Numbered from the stretch's first letter, positions 42,842 through 55,330 are shown. The stretch is DNA of 64,000 nucleotides from Ahaetulla prasina (GCF_028640845.1 NC_080540.1:278767524-278831523), one strand, 5' to 3'. A program made the numbers and translations. Notes: a model not told the origin generated them from the letters alone.

Positions 42842-43108
42842 TATTCATTCATTCATTCATTCATTCATTCATTTATTCATTGACTGTATGACTGTAACTT
42901 TGTTGCTTGATTTATATTGATATTGATTGTTTCTTGATTGCTTATTTGTACCCTATGATTATCATTAAGTGTTGTACTTTATGATTCTTGATGAAGGTAT
43001 CTTTTCTTTTATGTACACTGAGAGTGTATGCACCAAGACAAATTCCTTGTGTGTCCAATCACACTTGGCCAATAAAAAATTCTATTCTGTTCTGTTCTAT
43101 TTTACATG
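42842..43108 (+). mobile_element. (ATTC)n followed by a CR1/L3-like LINE 3' end, copy A
   Basis: About nine ATTC units (42843-42880) abut the LINE 3' UTR (ATTGACTGTATGACTGTAAC, CAAATTCCTTGTGTGTCC) ending AATAAAAAATTCTATTCTG. Microsatellites thus lie on both sides of the LINE fragment. The duplicate is at 52137-52403. Confidence 0.8.
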
Positions 43109-43474
43109 GCCACTCATTCTGAAGACATGATTATGAGAAGCTAACAATGCAGTATTTAAGAATAGAATAAAAGCAATTTAAGAAAATTATAAATAATATC
43201 AATAGCAAGGGAGCGGTATCAACCAACTGCCATAATTAATATCGCCCTCTATACCTCTAGGGCCCCAGGCTCAATGACAAAACCAGGTCTTCAAAGCCTT
43301 AGAAAGGCTGGCCGGACTGGAAGGAACCTGTTCTTTTCTTCTTCATGCATATGATCCCCCATGTAGACTTTGGGGGAAAGTGCTGATTGAAATAAATACG
43401 GGTTATTTTTTCCCCCTGACTGTAGCTTGATAGCCCAGTCAGATGATGCATATATTAAAAAATAAAAAGAAGGT

Positions 43475-43640
43475 GAAATACATACATACATACATACATA
43501 TATACATACATACATACATACATAACACAAATAAGAATTATGGGTTGGTGAATGGATGCATGGTTGGATGGGTGAGTGAAAAGAGAGAGAGAGACAGAGA
43601 GAGAGAGAGCAAGAGAGAGATTGAGAGAGGGGGGGATCAA
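43475..43640. repeat. (CATA)n and (AG)n microsatellites, copy A
   Basis: CATA array at 43481-43523 and AG-rich array at 43578-43640. The CATA array is shorter in copy B (52774-52810), one of the clearest length differences between units. Confidence 0.9.
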
Positions 43641-44456
43641 TAGGTATTAAATTCAGGTACAACTCCTACCCTAGAATAGTCATCAGTGGGTTGGGTTATC
43701 TACTGTTAATTGATAGGAAACCCAACTATTAGATTGGGTATTCATGTATCATTGCCCTGAAATGATACCTCATAAAATGGTGTGAGGTCAACATGCTAAG
43801 AGTGAAAAGTTAATATTCAGTATATAGTTGTTAAAATATTGAGTCAACAAGGCTTCTTCCTATATGCCTTCTGATCACTTAAACCTGCTATCTTTTCTTT
43901 CGCCATAGGATACCAAAGTGAATGTTTTGGTGCAACGTATCTATTTTGCAAATCTATTCTTGTATAAGAAGAAACATTTAATATTAACTTCTTCCTTGGG
44001 TTAACGTATCACCCATTTATTAAATAGACCAAGATAGCTCATAAAAAAAAATCTTATAGCCAATTGCAAAAGTAAAAATTTTGGTTTCCGTTTCCTGTCC
44101 GGGAGAGACGAATGTTGCAAGCCAAAGTCTGAAATGCTCCTCTCTTAATAGGTTACATATGTTCAGAGGCAAACCCAGCTAATATTTTGGATTGAACATC
44201 TATAAATTAAAGCTTTAAATGACAGTTTCCTCCCACCTTCTGTGTGAGTTTCTTTTAGAAAGCATTAAGTAATTGATTTTCTTCTTCCATTGGGAATTTG
44301 ACTCTCTCTTTAAAAGCAAGAATTTACGGAGTGGAGTGAGTGCAAAAGAATCCCAGTTATAAAAGCCTTGATTTATACCCACTGCCAAGGCTAATTTCAC
44401 CCCTGATACCATTTCATATGTATTCTGTACCCACAGAGAACTGCACAGAACATATT
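43641..44456. other. Unique-looking DNA at the end of unit A
   Basis: No feature recognised. It ends at the junction CATATTGGCTCAGGGTA with L2 sequence. Confidence 0.45.
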
Positions 44457-45238
44457 GGCTCAGGGTAGGGGTGGGGGGGTGGCGGTTGTGATTAGAGAGA
44501 GTCTGGAGCCGAGGGAGACCACTGTACCTCAGATTGCCGGGTGCGAATCCCTCTTTGTGAGATGGGGTCATAGGTGTCAGATGGGCTTGCTGGTCGCGTA
44601 CCTGGCTCCTTGCTGCGTGACAGCTGCCCTGCCCGAGCTCCTGGAGGTGCTTGCTGGGGTGGCAGTTGAGATCCCCAGACTTTTAGTCATGGGGGACTTT
44701 AACTTGCCATCGTCCGGCTCGTCATCGACAGCAGCTCGGGAGTTCATGGCTTCCATGACGGCCTTGGACCTGACCCAAGTAGTTGATGGCCCTACTCACA
44801 TTGGGGGAGGCACTTTGGATTTGATTTTTGTCTCTGGTCAGTGGTTGAGAGATCTGGACTTGAAGGAAATAGTCATTGAACCTTTGTCATGGTCAGATCA
44901 CTCTCTCCTTCGCCTGGACTTTCTGACCGCCATTCAACACCGCAGGGAGGCGGAGCCGATCGTTGGTTCCGTCCCAGGCGCCTGATGGACCGGAGAGGTT
45001 CGGACGGAGCTTGGGCCACTTCCTGAGAGTCTGGCTCACGGCATGGCTGAGGAACTTGTTGCGGCCTGGGAACAGGCCACGGTGGGGCCCTAGACCGTGT
45101 CGTGCCTTTGCGACCTCTGACCCGGCGCAGGTCCCAACCGGCTCCTTGGTTCTCCGAGGAGCTGAGAGGATGAAGCGCCGGAGAAGACGCCTAGAGAGTT
45201 CCTGGAGGTCTAGCCGTTCGAGGCTGATCGGACACTAG
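44455..45238 (+). pseudogene. L2 LINE copy 3: endonuclease domain
   Basis: The frame 44455-44985 (176 aa) is open from the junction: VAVVIRESLEPRETT, ESLFVRWGHRCQMGLLVAYL, MGDFNLPSS, PTHIGGGTLDLIF and SDHSLLRL. Its ATG (44455) is contributed by the flanking unique DNA, so the frame is a chance fusion at the junction. It shifts at 44960 (a base lost relative to copy 2) and again near 45085. Confidence 0.8.
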
Positions 45239-47285
45239 TGAAGTCCTATAATAGGGCTTACCTAGTGGCATTGAGGAAGCGAGGCGTAGCTCGCCTCCTC
45301 CCTCATTGCATCGGCAGATAACCGCCCAGCCGCCCTGTTTGGGTGACTCGTTCCCTCCTTCATCAAGGGGAGCGGGATGACCCGTTGCAGGGACGTGCTG
45401 AGGAGTTTAACGGTTATCTATACGATAAAATCGTTCAGCTTCGGGACGGTCTGGACCAGAATTGCGGTGACTCAGATGGGACATCTGAGGGTGGTCTTGG
45501 TGACATTTTGTGGGATGAGTTTGACCCTGTGGCTCCCGAGGACATGGACAGGTTGTTGGGTAGGCTGAATGCTACTACGTGTTTACTGGACCCGTGCCCC
45601 TCCTGGTTGGTACTGGCCACTCAGGAGGTGACACGAGGCTGGCTCCAGGCTATTACGAGCGCTTCCTTGGTGGAGGGAGTCTTCCCAGCCACCTTGAAAG
45701 AGGCGGTGGTGAGACCCCTCCTCAAGAAGCCTTCCCTGGACCCGGCTGTTTTAGGTAATTATCGTCCGGTCTCCAACCTTCGCTTCGCGGCGAAGGTTGT
45801 AGAGAGTATGGTGGCATATCAGTTTCCCTTGCACCTGGAGGAAACTGTCTATCTAGACCCGTTCCAGTCCGGTTTCCGACCCGGTTACAGCACTGAGACG
45901 GCTTTGGTCGCGTTGGTGGATGATCTCTGGAGGGCCAGGGATAGGGGTTGTTCCTCTGCCCTGGTCCTATTAGACCTCTCAGCGGCTTTTGATACCATCG
46001 ACCATGGTATCCTGCTGCACCGGTTGGAGGGATTGGGAGTGGGAGGCACCGTTTATCGGTGGTTCTCCTCCTATCTCTCCGATCGGTCGCAGACGGTGTT
46101 GACAGGGGGGCAGAGGTCGGCTCCGAGGCGCCTCACTTGTGGGGTGCCGCAGGGGTCGATCCTCTCGCCCCTTCTGTTCAACATCTATATGAAGCCGCTG
46201 GGTGAGATCATCAGTGGCTTTGGTGTGAGGTACCAGCTGTACGCTGATGACACCCAGCTGTACTTTTCACACCGGGCCACCCCAACGAAGCTATCAAGTG
46301 CTGTCCCGGTGCTTGGAGGCCGTACGGGTCTGGATGGGGAGAAACAGGCTCAAGCTCAATCCCTCCAAGACAGAGTGGCTGTGGATGCCGGCATCCCGGT
46401 ACAGTCAGCTGAGTCCACGGCTGACTGTCGGGGGCGAGTCACTGGCCCCGATGGAGAGGGTGCGCAACTTGGGCGTCCTCCTGGATGAACGGCTGTCTTT
46501 TGAAGATCATTTGGCGGCCGTCTCCAGGAGAGCTTTTTACCAGGTTCGCCTGGTGCGCCAGTTGCGCCCCTTTCTAGACCGGGATGCCCTGTGCACGGTC
46601 ACTCACGCCCTCGTGACGTCTCGCCTGGATTATTGCAATGCTCTCTACATGGGGCTCCCCTTGAAGGGCATCCGGAGACTGCAGTTAGTTCAGAATGCGG
46701 CTGCGGGGGTTATAGAGGGAGCCCCTCGTGGCTCCCGTATGACACCTATCCTGCGCAGACTGCACTGGCTACCTGTGGCCTTCCGGGTGCGCTTCAAGGT
46801 TCTGGTAACCACCTTTAAAGCGCTCCATGGCATAGGGCCGGGCTACTTACGGGACCGTCTACTGCTACCGGATACCTCTCACCGGCCCGTGCGCTCTCAC
46901 AGAGAGGGACTCCTCAGGGTGCCGTCAGCTAGACAGTGCCGTCTGGCGACGCCCAGGGGAAGGGCCTTCTCTGTGGGGGCTCCCACCCTCTGGAACGAAC
47001 TCCCCCCAGGACTCCGCCAGCTTCCAGACCTCCGAACCTTCCGTCGCGAGCTTAAAACACACCTATTTATCTGCGCGGGACTGGACTAGTTTTTTAAATT
47101 TTCTAATTTTAAATTTTTAAATTTTATAGGGGTTTTAATTGGTTTTAATATCTATATTATTTTAATAATCAGGCTTTTTGAATATGTTTTCTTAATGGTT
47201 TTCTTAATTTGTATATATATGCTGTTTTATTTGCCTGTGAACCACCCTGAGTCCTTCGGGAGATAGGGCGGTATATAAATTTGAA

Positions 47286-47316
<31 letters not shown>
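44457..47316 (+). mobile_element. L2-group LINE, copy 3 (5'-truncated by the duplication junction)
   Basis: Starts inside the endonuclease because the duplication breakpoint is there, not through aborted reverse transcription. It keeps the GDFN and SDHSLL motifs, the RT and the 3' end with (AAAT)n at 47285-47316. Confidence 0.88.
45343..47089 (+). pseudogene. L2 LINE copy 3: reverse transcriptase, one main frameshift
   Basis: The 381-aa frame 45343-46488 is the most complete RT of the three: YRPVSNLRFAAKVVES, SGFRPGYSTETALVA, LSAAFDTIDHGILLHRLEG, LTCGVPQGSILSPLLFNIY and YADDTQLYFS (YADD at 46240-46251). One shift at about 46265-46300 leads to the frame 46247-47089, which runs to the natural C-terminus THLFICAGLD. 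Confidence 0.88.
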
Positions 47317-47436
47317 AGTGCTGATTACATTGCTTCAGATAGTATCTTCAACTAAGTTAAATACCTTAGAGGAGAAATTTCTCTCTCTTTGTCTGAGCAA
47401 ATTTTGTCTGTTCAATACTGAGAACACTCTCTAAAT

Positions 47437-47524
47437 CAAGGGTCTCCAACCTTGGTCCCTTTAAGACTTGTGGACTTAAACCCCAGAGTCCCTCAGCCAG
47501 CAACTCCCAGAGTCCCTCAGCCAG
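47437..47524. mobile_element. Half hairpin MITE, copy in unit B
   Basis: Same as 38142-38229. Confidence 0.75.
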
Positions 47525-47584
47525 AGGTACATTTTTTCCATTTTTCCCAACAATAATTCTATTCTGTCTATAGTAACAGTTGAC

Positions 47585-48005
47585 AACTCTTTAGAATAGA
47601 AAGAATAGAATAGAATAACATAGTTGGAAGGGACCTTGGAGGTCTTCTAGTCCAACCCCCTGTTTAAGCAGGAAACCCTATACCACTTCAGACAAATGGT
47701 TGTCCAATCTCTTCTTAAAAACTTCCAGTATTGGAGCATTCACAACTTCTGGAGGCGAGTTGTTCCACTGATTAATTGTTCTGTCAGGAAATTTCTCCTC
47801 AGTTCTAAGTTGCTTCTCTCCTTGATTAGTTTCCACCCATTGCTTCTTGTCCTTCCCTCAGGTGCTTTGGAGAATAGCTTGACTCCCTCTTCTTTGTGGC
47901 AGCCCCTGAGATATTGAAACACTGCTATCATGTCACCCCTAGTTCTTTTTTTCATGAAACTAGACATACCCAGTTCCAGCAATGGTTTTTTATAAGTTTT
48001 ATTTT
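47585..48005 (-). mobile_element. CR1 LINE 3' part, copy in unit B
   Basis: Duplicate of 38290-38710. Confidence 0.8.
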
Positions 48006-50656
48006 GTTGTGTAATGAAAATCAAATGTTCTGGGGACCTTCCCATTCATTGCCATTCTAAATGCAAATTCTGCAAATTCATTTGACACTTGTAGGAAGAG
48101 AGTGGGGAGAAAATGTAGAAAGAGTTGAAGGTGGGGAAAACTTAGTGACTTGAGAATTCCTTCTCTGCCTATCCAGAGGATGGCAGCCGTGTTCCTCTAA
48201 AAATCAACTGCAAACTGTATCAGGCAAATCTCAATAACATTTTAGGTTTGATTGCCTGAAGTATATTTTCAGTGAAATCATTCACTGAAAAAATGTCTTC
48301 CCTCCAGAATAGAGTAGCTTTTAACTTAGATATGCACAGTGCTCTAGAAAAATAGTTCAAAAAGAAAACGTATGAAGTTGAAAAACTTCATAGAGAGTGT
48401 CAGAAATCAACAACTGAAAACTCTAAGAAACAGTGATGAACTATCAGTAATATGAATGATTATTGTAACACATCTTCCCGATAACTGATCTTGGCTGAGG
48501 ACCTCGCTTCCACATTCTGGATTATTGTGAACTTTCCAAACACTTTTCGCAACTACTTTTGTGTTACATGGGTGCAAGAAAAACATGAATCAAGTATTTG
48601 GAACACTAAACTCAGCTGTGAATACTTCTAAGCACTATCACCATCCGAACGCTCTTATTATAGAAATTGGGGAAGGGGGAAAGGATACTCATAAAAGTAA
48701 TGTGAATGATTAAAATATGAATAAGGTAGAAAATTCTATGACCTCTTTCAAGGAAAAATGATATTCTGAGGAAGGAACAAAACAGAGACAACTGTAACAT
48801 CCCAACTATTTAGAAGCAGCAACAAAATCCACTTCTAGTACCTTATTTTCACAGAAGGAAAGAGAGTTTTTCCCCATTGATCTTTGAAATGAAGGAATTG
48901 CCTTTAATTCGTTAAGAATACAGAGATAGAAATTGGGAAGTTTCCTTCTTCACTGCAGGTTGTCTTCTGGATTCAGTGCTCTGTTTCTTCTGATCTGAAG
49001 GAAGAATTCTGCAAGGAAAACATCACAATAAATGAAAGATATGTGGAGACTGATGTACTGTATATACAGCAGTTGTGATACAGCTGAAATATATGATCTG
49101 ATATATTCATAACATATAGGTTATGAATGCAGGTTTTAATCAAATGACAAAAGAGCAGTGCAGCATTGTGATACACATCCCATCCCATTTGTAGGTGCAC
49201 ACATTCAAAAGGAAAGGAGCTTACATCACAGTGGACTGGCTCTGTGAAATAAGTCAAAAATTGTTGCAAAGGGGGATGGAAATAAAAATGCAAATGATAA
49301 AGCAAGTACGGCATTCACAATAGTAATATAGGCAGAAAAATGAATAAGTGTAACAGTGGGAAGAAGTATGCTATGACAGAAGTAAATTGGAAAAGATAAG
49401 GGGGAAAAACAGAAGGTTTTTTTACCAAAATGGAAATCAAGCATGTCCTAAATCATTTCACATCAGAAATGAAAACAACAACTGTTGGATAACCTTGTCA
49501 CCAATCAGGGGAAAATAATGTCACCAATTATAGGTGCTTGATATTTTAGTAAATAAGCTTTTAGAAAAATCACTTGAAAGCTCAATGTTCAGAATACTTT
49601 TTGAGATGAGATTACCCTAAAACCACCAGAAAAATAGAAATGTACCACTCTTTTGTCACTGCATTAAAAGATATGGAATTAGATAAATCCAGAACTTGTA
49701 TGAAAAATATTTTAAAATTTTAATTTAATAAGATCAGGGACAGTGCTGTAGGAATACTTTTCTTAGAATTGGTCAAAGCTCTTGGTTGTGTCGAATAGCA
49801 GTGGTTAATTAAATTACAGACTATTTTTTATTAAAAAGAAGTTCTGAACTTGTTTGGAATCTTCACCTTTCCTTTATTTAAATTTAAATTTTTAAGTTTA
49901 AAATGTATTCAAAAGTGTATTTCAAAAAGTAACTTTGTTTCAGCTCATACATAAATTAAAAAAAGGGAGATTGGGGAAATTCACATTAAAATACCAACCA
50001 AATTAATTTCTCCACGGTTCTCAATTATACCTTTACAGCATATAAACCACAGATAGAATCTTGAAAGAAATTATATGAGATATATATATAGGTATTGATA
50101 TGTTGAAATAATATAACACATCTAACTGAAGTTAACCATTACAACATAGAAAAATACTAATAACCATTCCAAGAGAATAATGTAACAGAAGGATTACTGG
50201 AAGTTATTAAATTATTCAACAATGAAATCAGATGTGTTATGGATGTGAAAAATATTAAGTGTTACGTATGAAGTCTGGAAAAGCCCACACAATGCCAAAT
50301 ATTTGGTTCCACTTTAGGACTGAATTACCAAATGGTCATTCTAAATGCATTGGATTTGGTTCCTTTGGTTAAAAGAAAAGAAATTAGGGTTGACCTTGTT
50401 TTGCCATTTAAGCAGAGAAGAAGAATTTAAAAGCTATTTTTCAAAGGCTGCAGCAAGGCTTATAAAGTTGAAAGCATATCCTAACATTATGTGCTTTTAA
50501 GTCACATCAGTTTTAATGGAACACTTAATTTTTCCCGTAATAATTCACATTATGCTGGAGCTGAAGGCAAGGAGCAGTTTTGTCAATTCTTCCTGCAGTC
50601 CTATTTTTTTTTTTTTTTGGTTTCCAGTCCCTTAAAGATAAATTTACTAGGACCTA
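48006..50656. other. Unique-looking DNA inside duplication II (unit B)
   Basis: Counterpart of 38711-41362. Differences seen include single-base indels in A runs (for example near 48199 and 48580) and substitutions such as 38888 T versus 48188 C. Confidence 0.5.
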
Positions 50657-50791
50657 CCGTGTTTCCCCGAAAATAAGATCCTGTTTTATATTTTTTTGAA
50701 CCTCGAAATAAGCGCTTGGCCTTATTGCCATGCGCTTGAAAGCCCGATTGGGCTTATTATCAGGGGATGTCTTATTTTGGGGGAAACAGGG
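50657..50791. mobile_element. TA-flanked MITE, copy in unit B
   Basis: Duplicate of 41363-41496 with AAAGCCCGATT in place of AAAGCTGATT. Confidence 0.65.
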
Positions 50792-51124
50792 TAGAAGTCT
50801 GAGCAGTGTCAAGGAAGCATCTAACGTTGCTTTTATTCTATTCTTCTTTACACGGCACTAATCAGTTCTACCTCCAGTTTGCGCTCCAACCCAATTTATT
50901 TGAATTATTGGATTGCTCACAATCAGTTTCAAGAGAAAGTCAGAGATAAGTACTTGAAATTAAAACAGTAAGACTTAATTGTCTGTGGAAATGCAGTCAT
51001 AACAGAATATGGATCTGTTCTCTGGGATCAGCAATTGAAACATTGACATGTTTGCACAACACTCCTTCTACCTAGATGAAGACGTGTGCTTGCAACGTCC
51101 CCATTTCTACCTCATTATCTTGAT

Positions 51125-51390
51125 CCCAATTCAGTGATTGTGTGCTTCTCACTGCGCATGCATGCAGTTTTAACAAAACTAACCTTCCACATTACTTCTG
51201 GGGAGTACCACAGCTGAGGCATGGCAATCCACTTTGCTGCACAAATCAGCTGAGAGGATAAAGGTAAGTAAAGCGCAGGGATGGGTAGGCGGGGACACCT
51301 GCTCGTCAGAGCGAACTGGTTCTCTCCTAGCTGATCGTCGGAGCTAATGGTTTGTCTGAACCGGTCCAAACCGGCTGAATCTTCTGTGAC
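51125..51390 (-). mobile_element. Diverged hAT element, copy in unit B
   Basis: Duplicate of 41830-42095. Confidence 0.55.
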
Positions 51391-52136
51391 TGCCATGCTA
51401 ATTAAACCTCGAAAAGTATTAACTGATGTGATTATTTTTGTATATCTCGTTTTTTTCCTATGGTGATAATTTTTGTATATCTCATTTTTTCTACGTGTTT
51501 CACTTTTCTTCTTTATACTGTAACTGCTATTCTAATAAAAAATCCTTCATAAAAGTTATTGCATTACATTCTTGATTAAATTATCTTTCCATTGATATAT
51601 AATTTTATGCTACTACTAAAAAAAAAGTGGTGTTATTAGCTAGTTTTAGAAAATACACTTTTCCCAAAAGGTTTCCACAATTTTGGCCACTACTGTAGTC
51701 TCCTAATGGCTATTCTAGGCAAGTTCTTCTTTTAACTCCACCTCAAGTTCTGCCACTCCTTCCCTACATCTTTAATTGATACAGAATAGCTACAATGGAA
51801 ATGCCCCTTCTTAGCCAGTCACTAATTCCTGAGCCTTGTTTGGATGAAAGAACTACTAGAGATACCTGTTTATTTTCTCTTTGCTCTAGAATATCAAACT
51901 TCTAAGAATCCTGGCTATTGTATGCACACATGCATACAGACATTGATGTGCATGTGCTAGTGAGACTGTAAAGCAGGGAAAATGCATATCACACACATGT
52001 GGGATGAGAGAAGGCAAAACAATAGTATTTTTGCCTAACAAAAAGGATTTGCAGGGAAAATAGACTTCAGGGAGGGATATAAGAAAGAATGAGACAGAAC
52101 TGCAATACCAGTGAGAACTCTCAAATTTAAGCTTAT

Positions 52137-52403
52137 TATTCATTCATTCATTCATTCATTCATTCATTTATTCATTGACTGTATGACTGTAACTTTGTTG
52201 CTTGATTTATATTGATATTGATTGTTTCTTGATTGCTTATTTGTACCCTATGATTATCATTAAGTGTTGTACTTTATGATTCTTGATGAAGGTATCTTTT
52301 CTTTTATGTACACTGAGAGTGTATGCACCAAGACAAATTCCTTGTGTGTCCAATCACACTTGGCCAATAAAAAATTCTATTCTGTTCTGTTCTATTTTAC
52401 ATG
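52137..52403 (+). mobile_element. (ATTC)n plus CR1/L3-like LINE 3' end, copy in unit B
   Basis: Duplicate of 42842-43108. Confidence 0.8.
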
Positions 52404-52769
52404 GCCACTCATTCTGAAGACATGATTATGAGAAGCTAACAATGCAGTATTTAAGAATAGAATAAAAGCAATTTAAGAAAATTATAAATAATATCAATAG
52501 CAAGGGAGCGGTATCAACCAACTGCCATAATTAATATCGCCCTCTATACCTCTAGGGCCCCAGGCTCAATGACAAAACCAGGTCTTCAAAGCCTTAGAAA
52601 GGCTGGCCGGACTGGAAGGAACCTGTTCTTTTCTTCTTCATGCATATGATCCCCCATGTAGACTTTGGGGGAAAGTGCTGATTGAAATAAATACGGGTTA
52701 TTTTTTCCCCCTGACTGTAGCTTGATAGCCCAGTCAGATGATGCATATATTAAAAAATAAAAAGAAGGT

Positions 52770-52925
52770 GAAATACATACATACATACATACATACATAA
52801 ATACATACATAACACAAATAAGAATTATGGGTTGGTGAATGGATGCATGGTTGGATGGGTGAGTGAAAAGAGAGAGAGAGACAGAGAGAGAGAGAGCAAG
52901 AGAGAGATTGAGAGAGGGGGGGATC
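52770..52925. repeat. (CATA)n and (AG)n microsatellites, copy in unit B
   Basis: Shorter CATA array than at 43481, with a CATAAATA interruption. Confidence 0.9.
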
Positions 52926-53948
52926 AATAGGTATTAAATTCAGGTACAACTCCTACCCTAGAATAGTCATCAGTGGGTTGGGTTATCTACTGTTAATTGA
53001 TAGGAAACCCAACTATTAGATTGGGTATTCATGTATCATTGCCCTGAAATGATACCTCATAAAATGGTGTGAGGTCAACATGCTAAGAGTGAAAAGTTAA
53101 TATTCAGTATATAGTTGTTAAAATATTGAGTCAACAAGGCTTCTTCCTATATGCCTTCTGATCACTTAAACCTGCTATCTTTTCTTTCGCCATAGGATAC
53201 CAAAGTGAATGTTTTGGTGCAACGTATCTATTTTGCAAATCTATTCTTGTATAAGAAGAAACATTTAATATTAACTTCTTCCTTGGGTTAACGTATCACC
53301 CATTTATTAAATAGACCAAGATAGCTCATAAAAAAAAATCTTATAGCCAATTGCAAAAGTAAAAATTTTGGTTTCCGTTTCCTGTCCGGGAGAGACGAAT
53401 GTTGCAAGCCAAAGTCTGAAATGCTCCTCTCTTAATAGGTTACATATGTTCAGAGGCAAACCCAGCTAATATTTTGGATTGAACATCTATAAATTAAAGC
53501 TTTAAATGACAGTTTCCTCCCACCTTCTGTGTGAGTTTCTTTTAGAAAGCATTAAGTAATTGATTTTCTTCTTCCATTGGGAATTTGACTCTCTCTTTAA
53601 AAGCAAGAATTTACGGAGTGGAGTGAGTGCAAAAGAATCCCAGTTATAAAAGCCTTGATTTATACCCACTGCCAAGGCTAATTTCACCCCTGATACCATT
53701 TCATATGTATTCTGTACCCACAGAGAACTGCACAGAACATATTGGCTCAGGGTATCGAAGCAATTGTTAAAATTTACTAGCGTTGCACCTGTAGTCTTTT
53801 TGGATGGAAGACTGCCTGTTATTGCTGTGAGTCAATCTGAGCTCTTAGTATTTGGAAGAGATAGGCAGTTGCTCAAAATGGTGGGAGGGGGGGTAGAGAA
53901 ACTTTCAATTTACAAAACCTTGCACATTCAAGCAGTCAAACCAATAGG
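52926..53948. other. Unique-looking DNA spanning the right end of duplication II
   Basis: Single-copy sequence resumes at 53755. No coding feature recognised. Confidence 0.4.
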
Positions 53949-54274
53949 CAGTGGTGGGATTCAGCTGGTTCAAGCTGATTCGGGCAAACCGATTGTTAAA
54001 TTGCTGGCTGGCTCTGTCCCACCCCACTCTTTCCAGGAGTCCCCACATGCCCTGTTTTGGCTCCTAGGTAAGTGCAGGGAGGTCTACTAGGGCCAAAGTG
54101 GGCACGGGGTGTGTGTGGCATGTCCCCGACAACCTGTTTTTGCTCCCAGGGTGTGTGTGCAGGAGGCCGAGTGCTGCCTGTCACACCCCCTGGCCATGCC
54201 CACCATGGCCAAGCCCACCCAGTCAGTCATTAGGGCAGAAAACTGGTTGTTAAATTATTTGAACCCCACCACTT
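53949..54274. mobile_element. Non-autonomous hAT element (326 bp), perfect 8-bp TSD
   Basis: CAGTGGTGGGATTCAGCTGG...GAACCCCACCACTT. CCAATAGG is exact at 53941-53948 and 54275-54282. It contains Pro-coding-like GC-rich DNA, but the 53764-54090 frame crosses its boundary and is not a gene. Confidence 0.9.
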
Positions 54275-54939
54275 CCAATAGGTAAACTCAAGCCTTGTTC
54301 CATCCATAAAGACACAATATGTTGGTCTTGTTGAAGTCTTACAGTGGACAACACGGCAGGTAGAATGCTTTCAATTTCAAATTCCATCTTGCCATCACGT
54401 GAAACTTTGGGTCTTTTATTCCATCTCCTCTATAGCTCAAGCCCACAAGCTAGTAGGAACATTTGAGAAAATTGTTACCAGATAGATTCAGGACTATGGT
54501 TTAAATACTACGGGAAATGAAAAATTAGATCTTTAAAAGTTAATTTTAGTAAATTTAATCTGAGTACTACACATTTAATTATGTTAATTAAAAGAGTTTT
54601 TTTAAAAAAATCAACATGCATAAAGCACATAGAATTGAAATCATTTGAAGTCATTTCTTTGGGGAATAGTAAAAAAACCCAAAGAATAACAGAAGTCTAA
54701 TAATGTTATCTGAAAGAAATTAGTCATTCAGTTCAGATTAGAAACTAAGGAGTAAACAGCATATTAAATGAAGAAGAAATATAAATGGTGCAGGTCTGAT
54801 GTTTGCAAATTTGAGAGCCAGTATAAGTTAAGTTGATATATAAGGTAAGTGTTGGATTAGAATTGAAGAACACAGGTTCAAGCCACAAACAGTAGTCCAA
54901 TTTATCTCATAGGATTTGTCTGTTCTTGAGAATCTAATC
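54275..54939. other. No recognised feature
   Basis: AT-rich unique-looking DNA. Confidence 0.35.
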
Positions 54940-55064
54940 CAGAGGTGTCAAAATTGCGGCCTGTGGGCCAGATGTGTCACATGCTGGCCACACCTATGCC
55001 CAGTTTAGCGAAGGGGGGGGAAAGTCGCGATACGTCATGTGATGACGTGAGCTTGACACCCCTG
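54940..55064. mobile_element. Short hAT MITE (125 bp)
   Basis: CAGAGGTGTCAAAATTGCGG...GCTTGACACCCCTG. Flanks ATCTAATC (54932-54939) and GTCTAATG (55065-55072) agree 6/8. The GCGGCC-(T)-GTGGGCC body is typical of a widespread reptile MITE. Confidence 0.75.
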
Positions 55065-55330
55065 GTCTAATGCTATAAAATTAGCAACAAAAGTAAGCTA
55101 AACCCATCCAAACAATAATACTGTGACAAGGGAGATTAAAACAAAAATTAATTGAAAAGTTTTTTCTGCCTTAAGTAGATCGAACCTTAAGCTTTGAGTA
55201 CAGTAGAAATATTGTAGTTATATGGTATCTAGCAATAGGGATAGATTCCATACAAGTTATGGCTCATTCCTTTCCTCCCAGAAATAATGTTTTAGAATTT
55301 CTTTAGAAATAAAATTAACAGAATCTTTAA

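Larger units (their letters stand above)
35178..44456. repeat. Tandem duplication II, unit A (~9.28 kb)
   Basis: Runs from inside L2 copy 2 (GGCTCAGGGTA, 35178-35188) to 44456. Unit B follows directly. It holds the 3' two-thirds of the LINE, the half MITE, the CR1 and L3 fragments, the mariner-like MITE and unique DNA. Confidence 0.88.
44457..53743. repeat. Tandem duplication II, unit B (~9.29 kb)
   Basis: Begins at the junction microhomology GGCTCAGGGTA (44457-44467), where unique DNA switches into L2 sequence, and ends before the same 11 bp at 53744-53754, where single-copy DNA (TCGAAGCAATTG) resumes. Confidence 0.88.

Noticed and set aside
42843..42880. CRISPR-like or satellite array
   Set aside because: Simple ATTC tetranucleotide repeat without spacers.
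43291..43662. 123-aa Ser/Leu/Tyr-rich frame, repeated at 52586
   Set aside because: Product of CATA and AG microsatellites; no motif and no conserved domain.
44455..44470. ATG at 44455 as a new start for a fusion gene at the duplication junction
   Set aside because: Only 12 bases of flanking DNA precede L2 sequence; no promoter or splice evidence. Treated as a chance fusion.
53764..54090. 108-aa frame with plausible composition
   Set aside because: Half of it lies inside the hAT MITE at 53949-54274, whose 8-bp TSD proves insertion.
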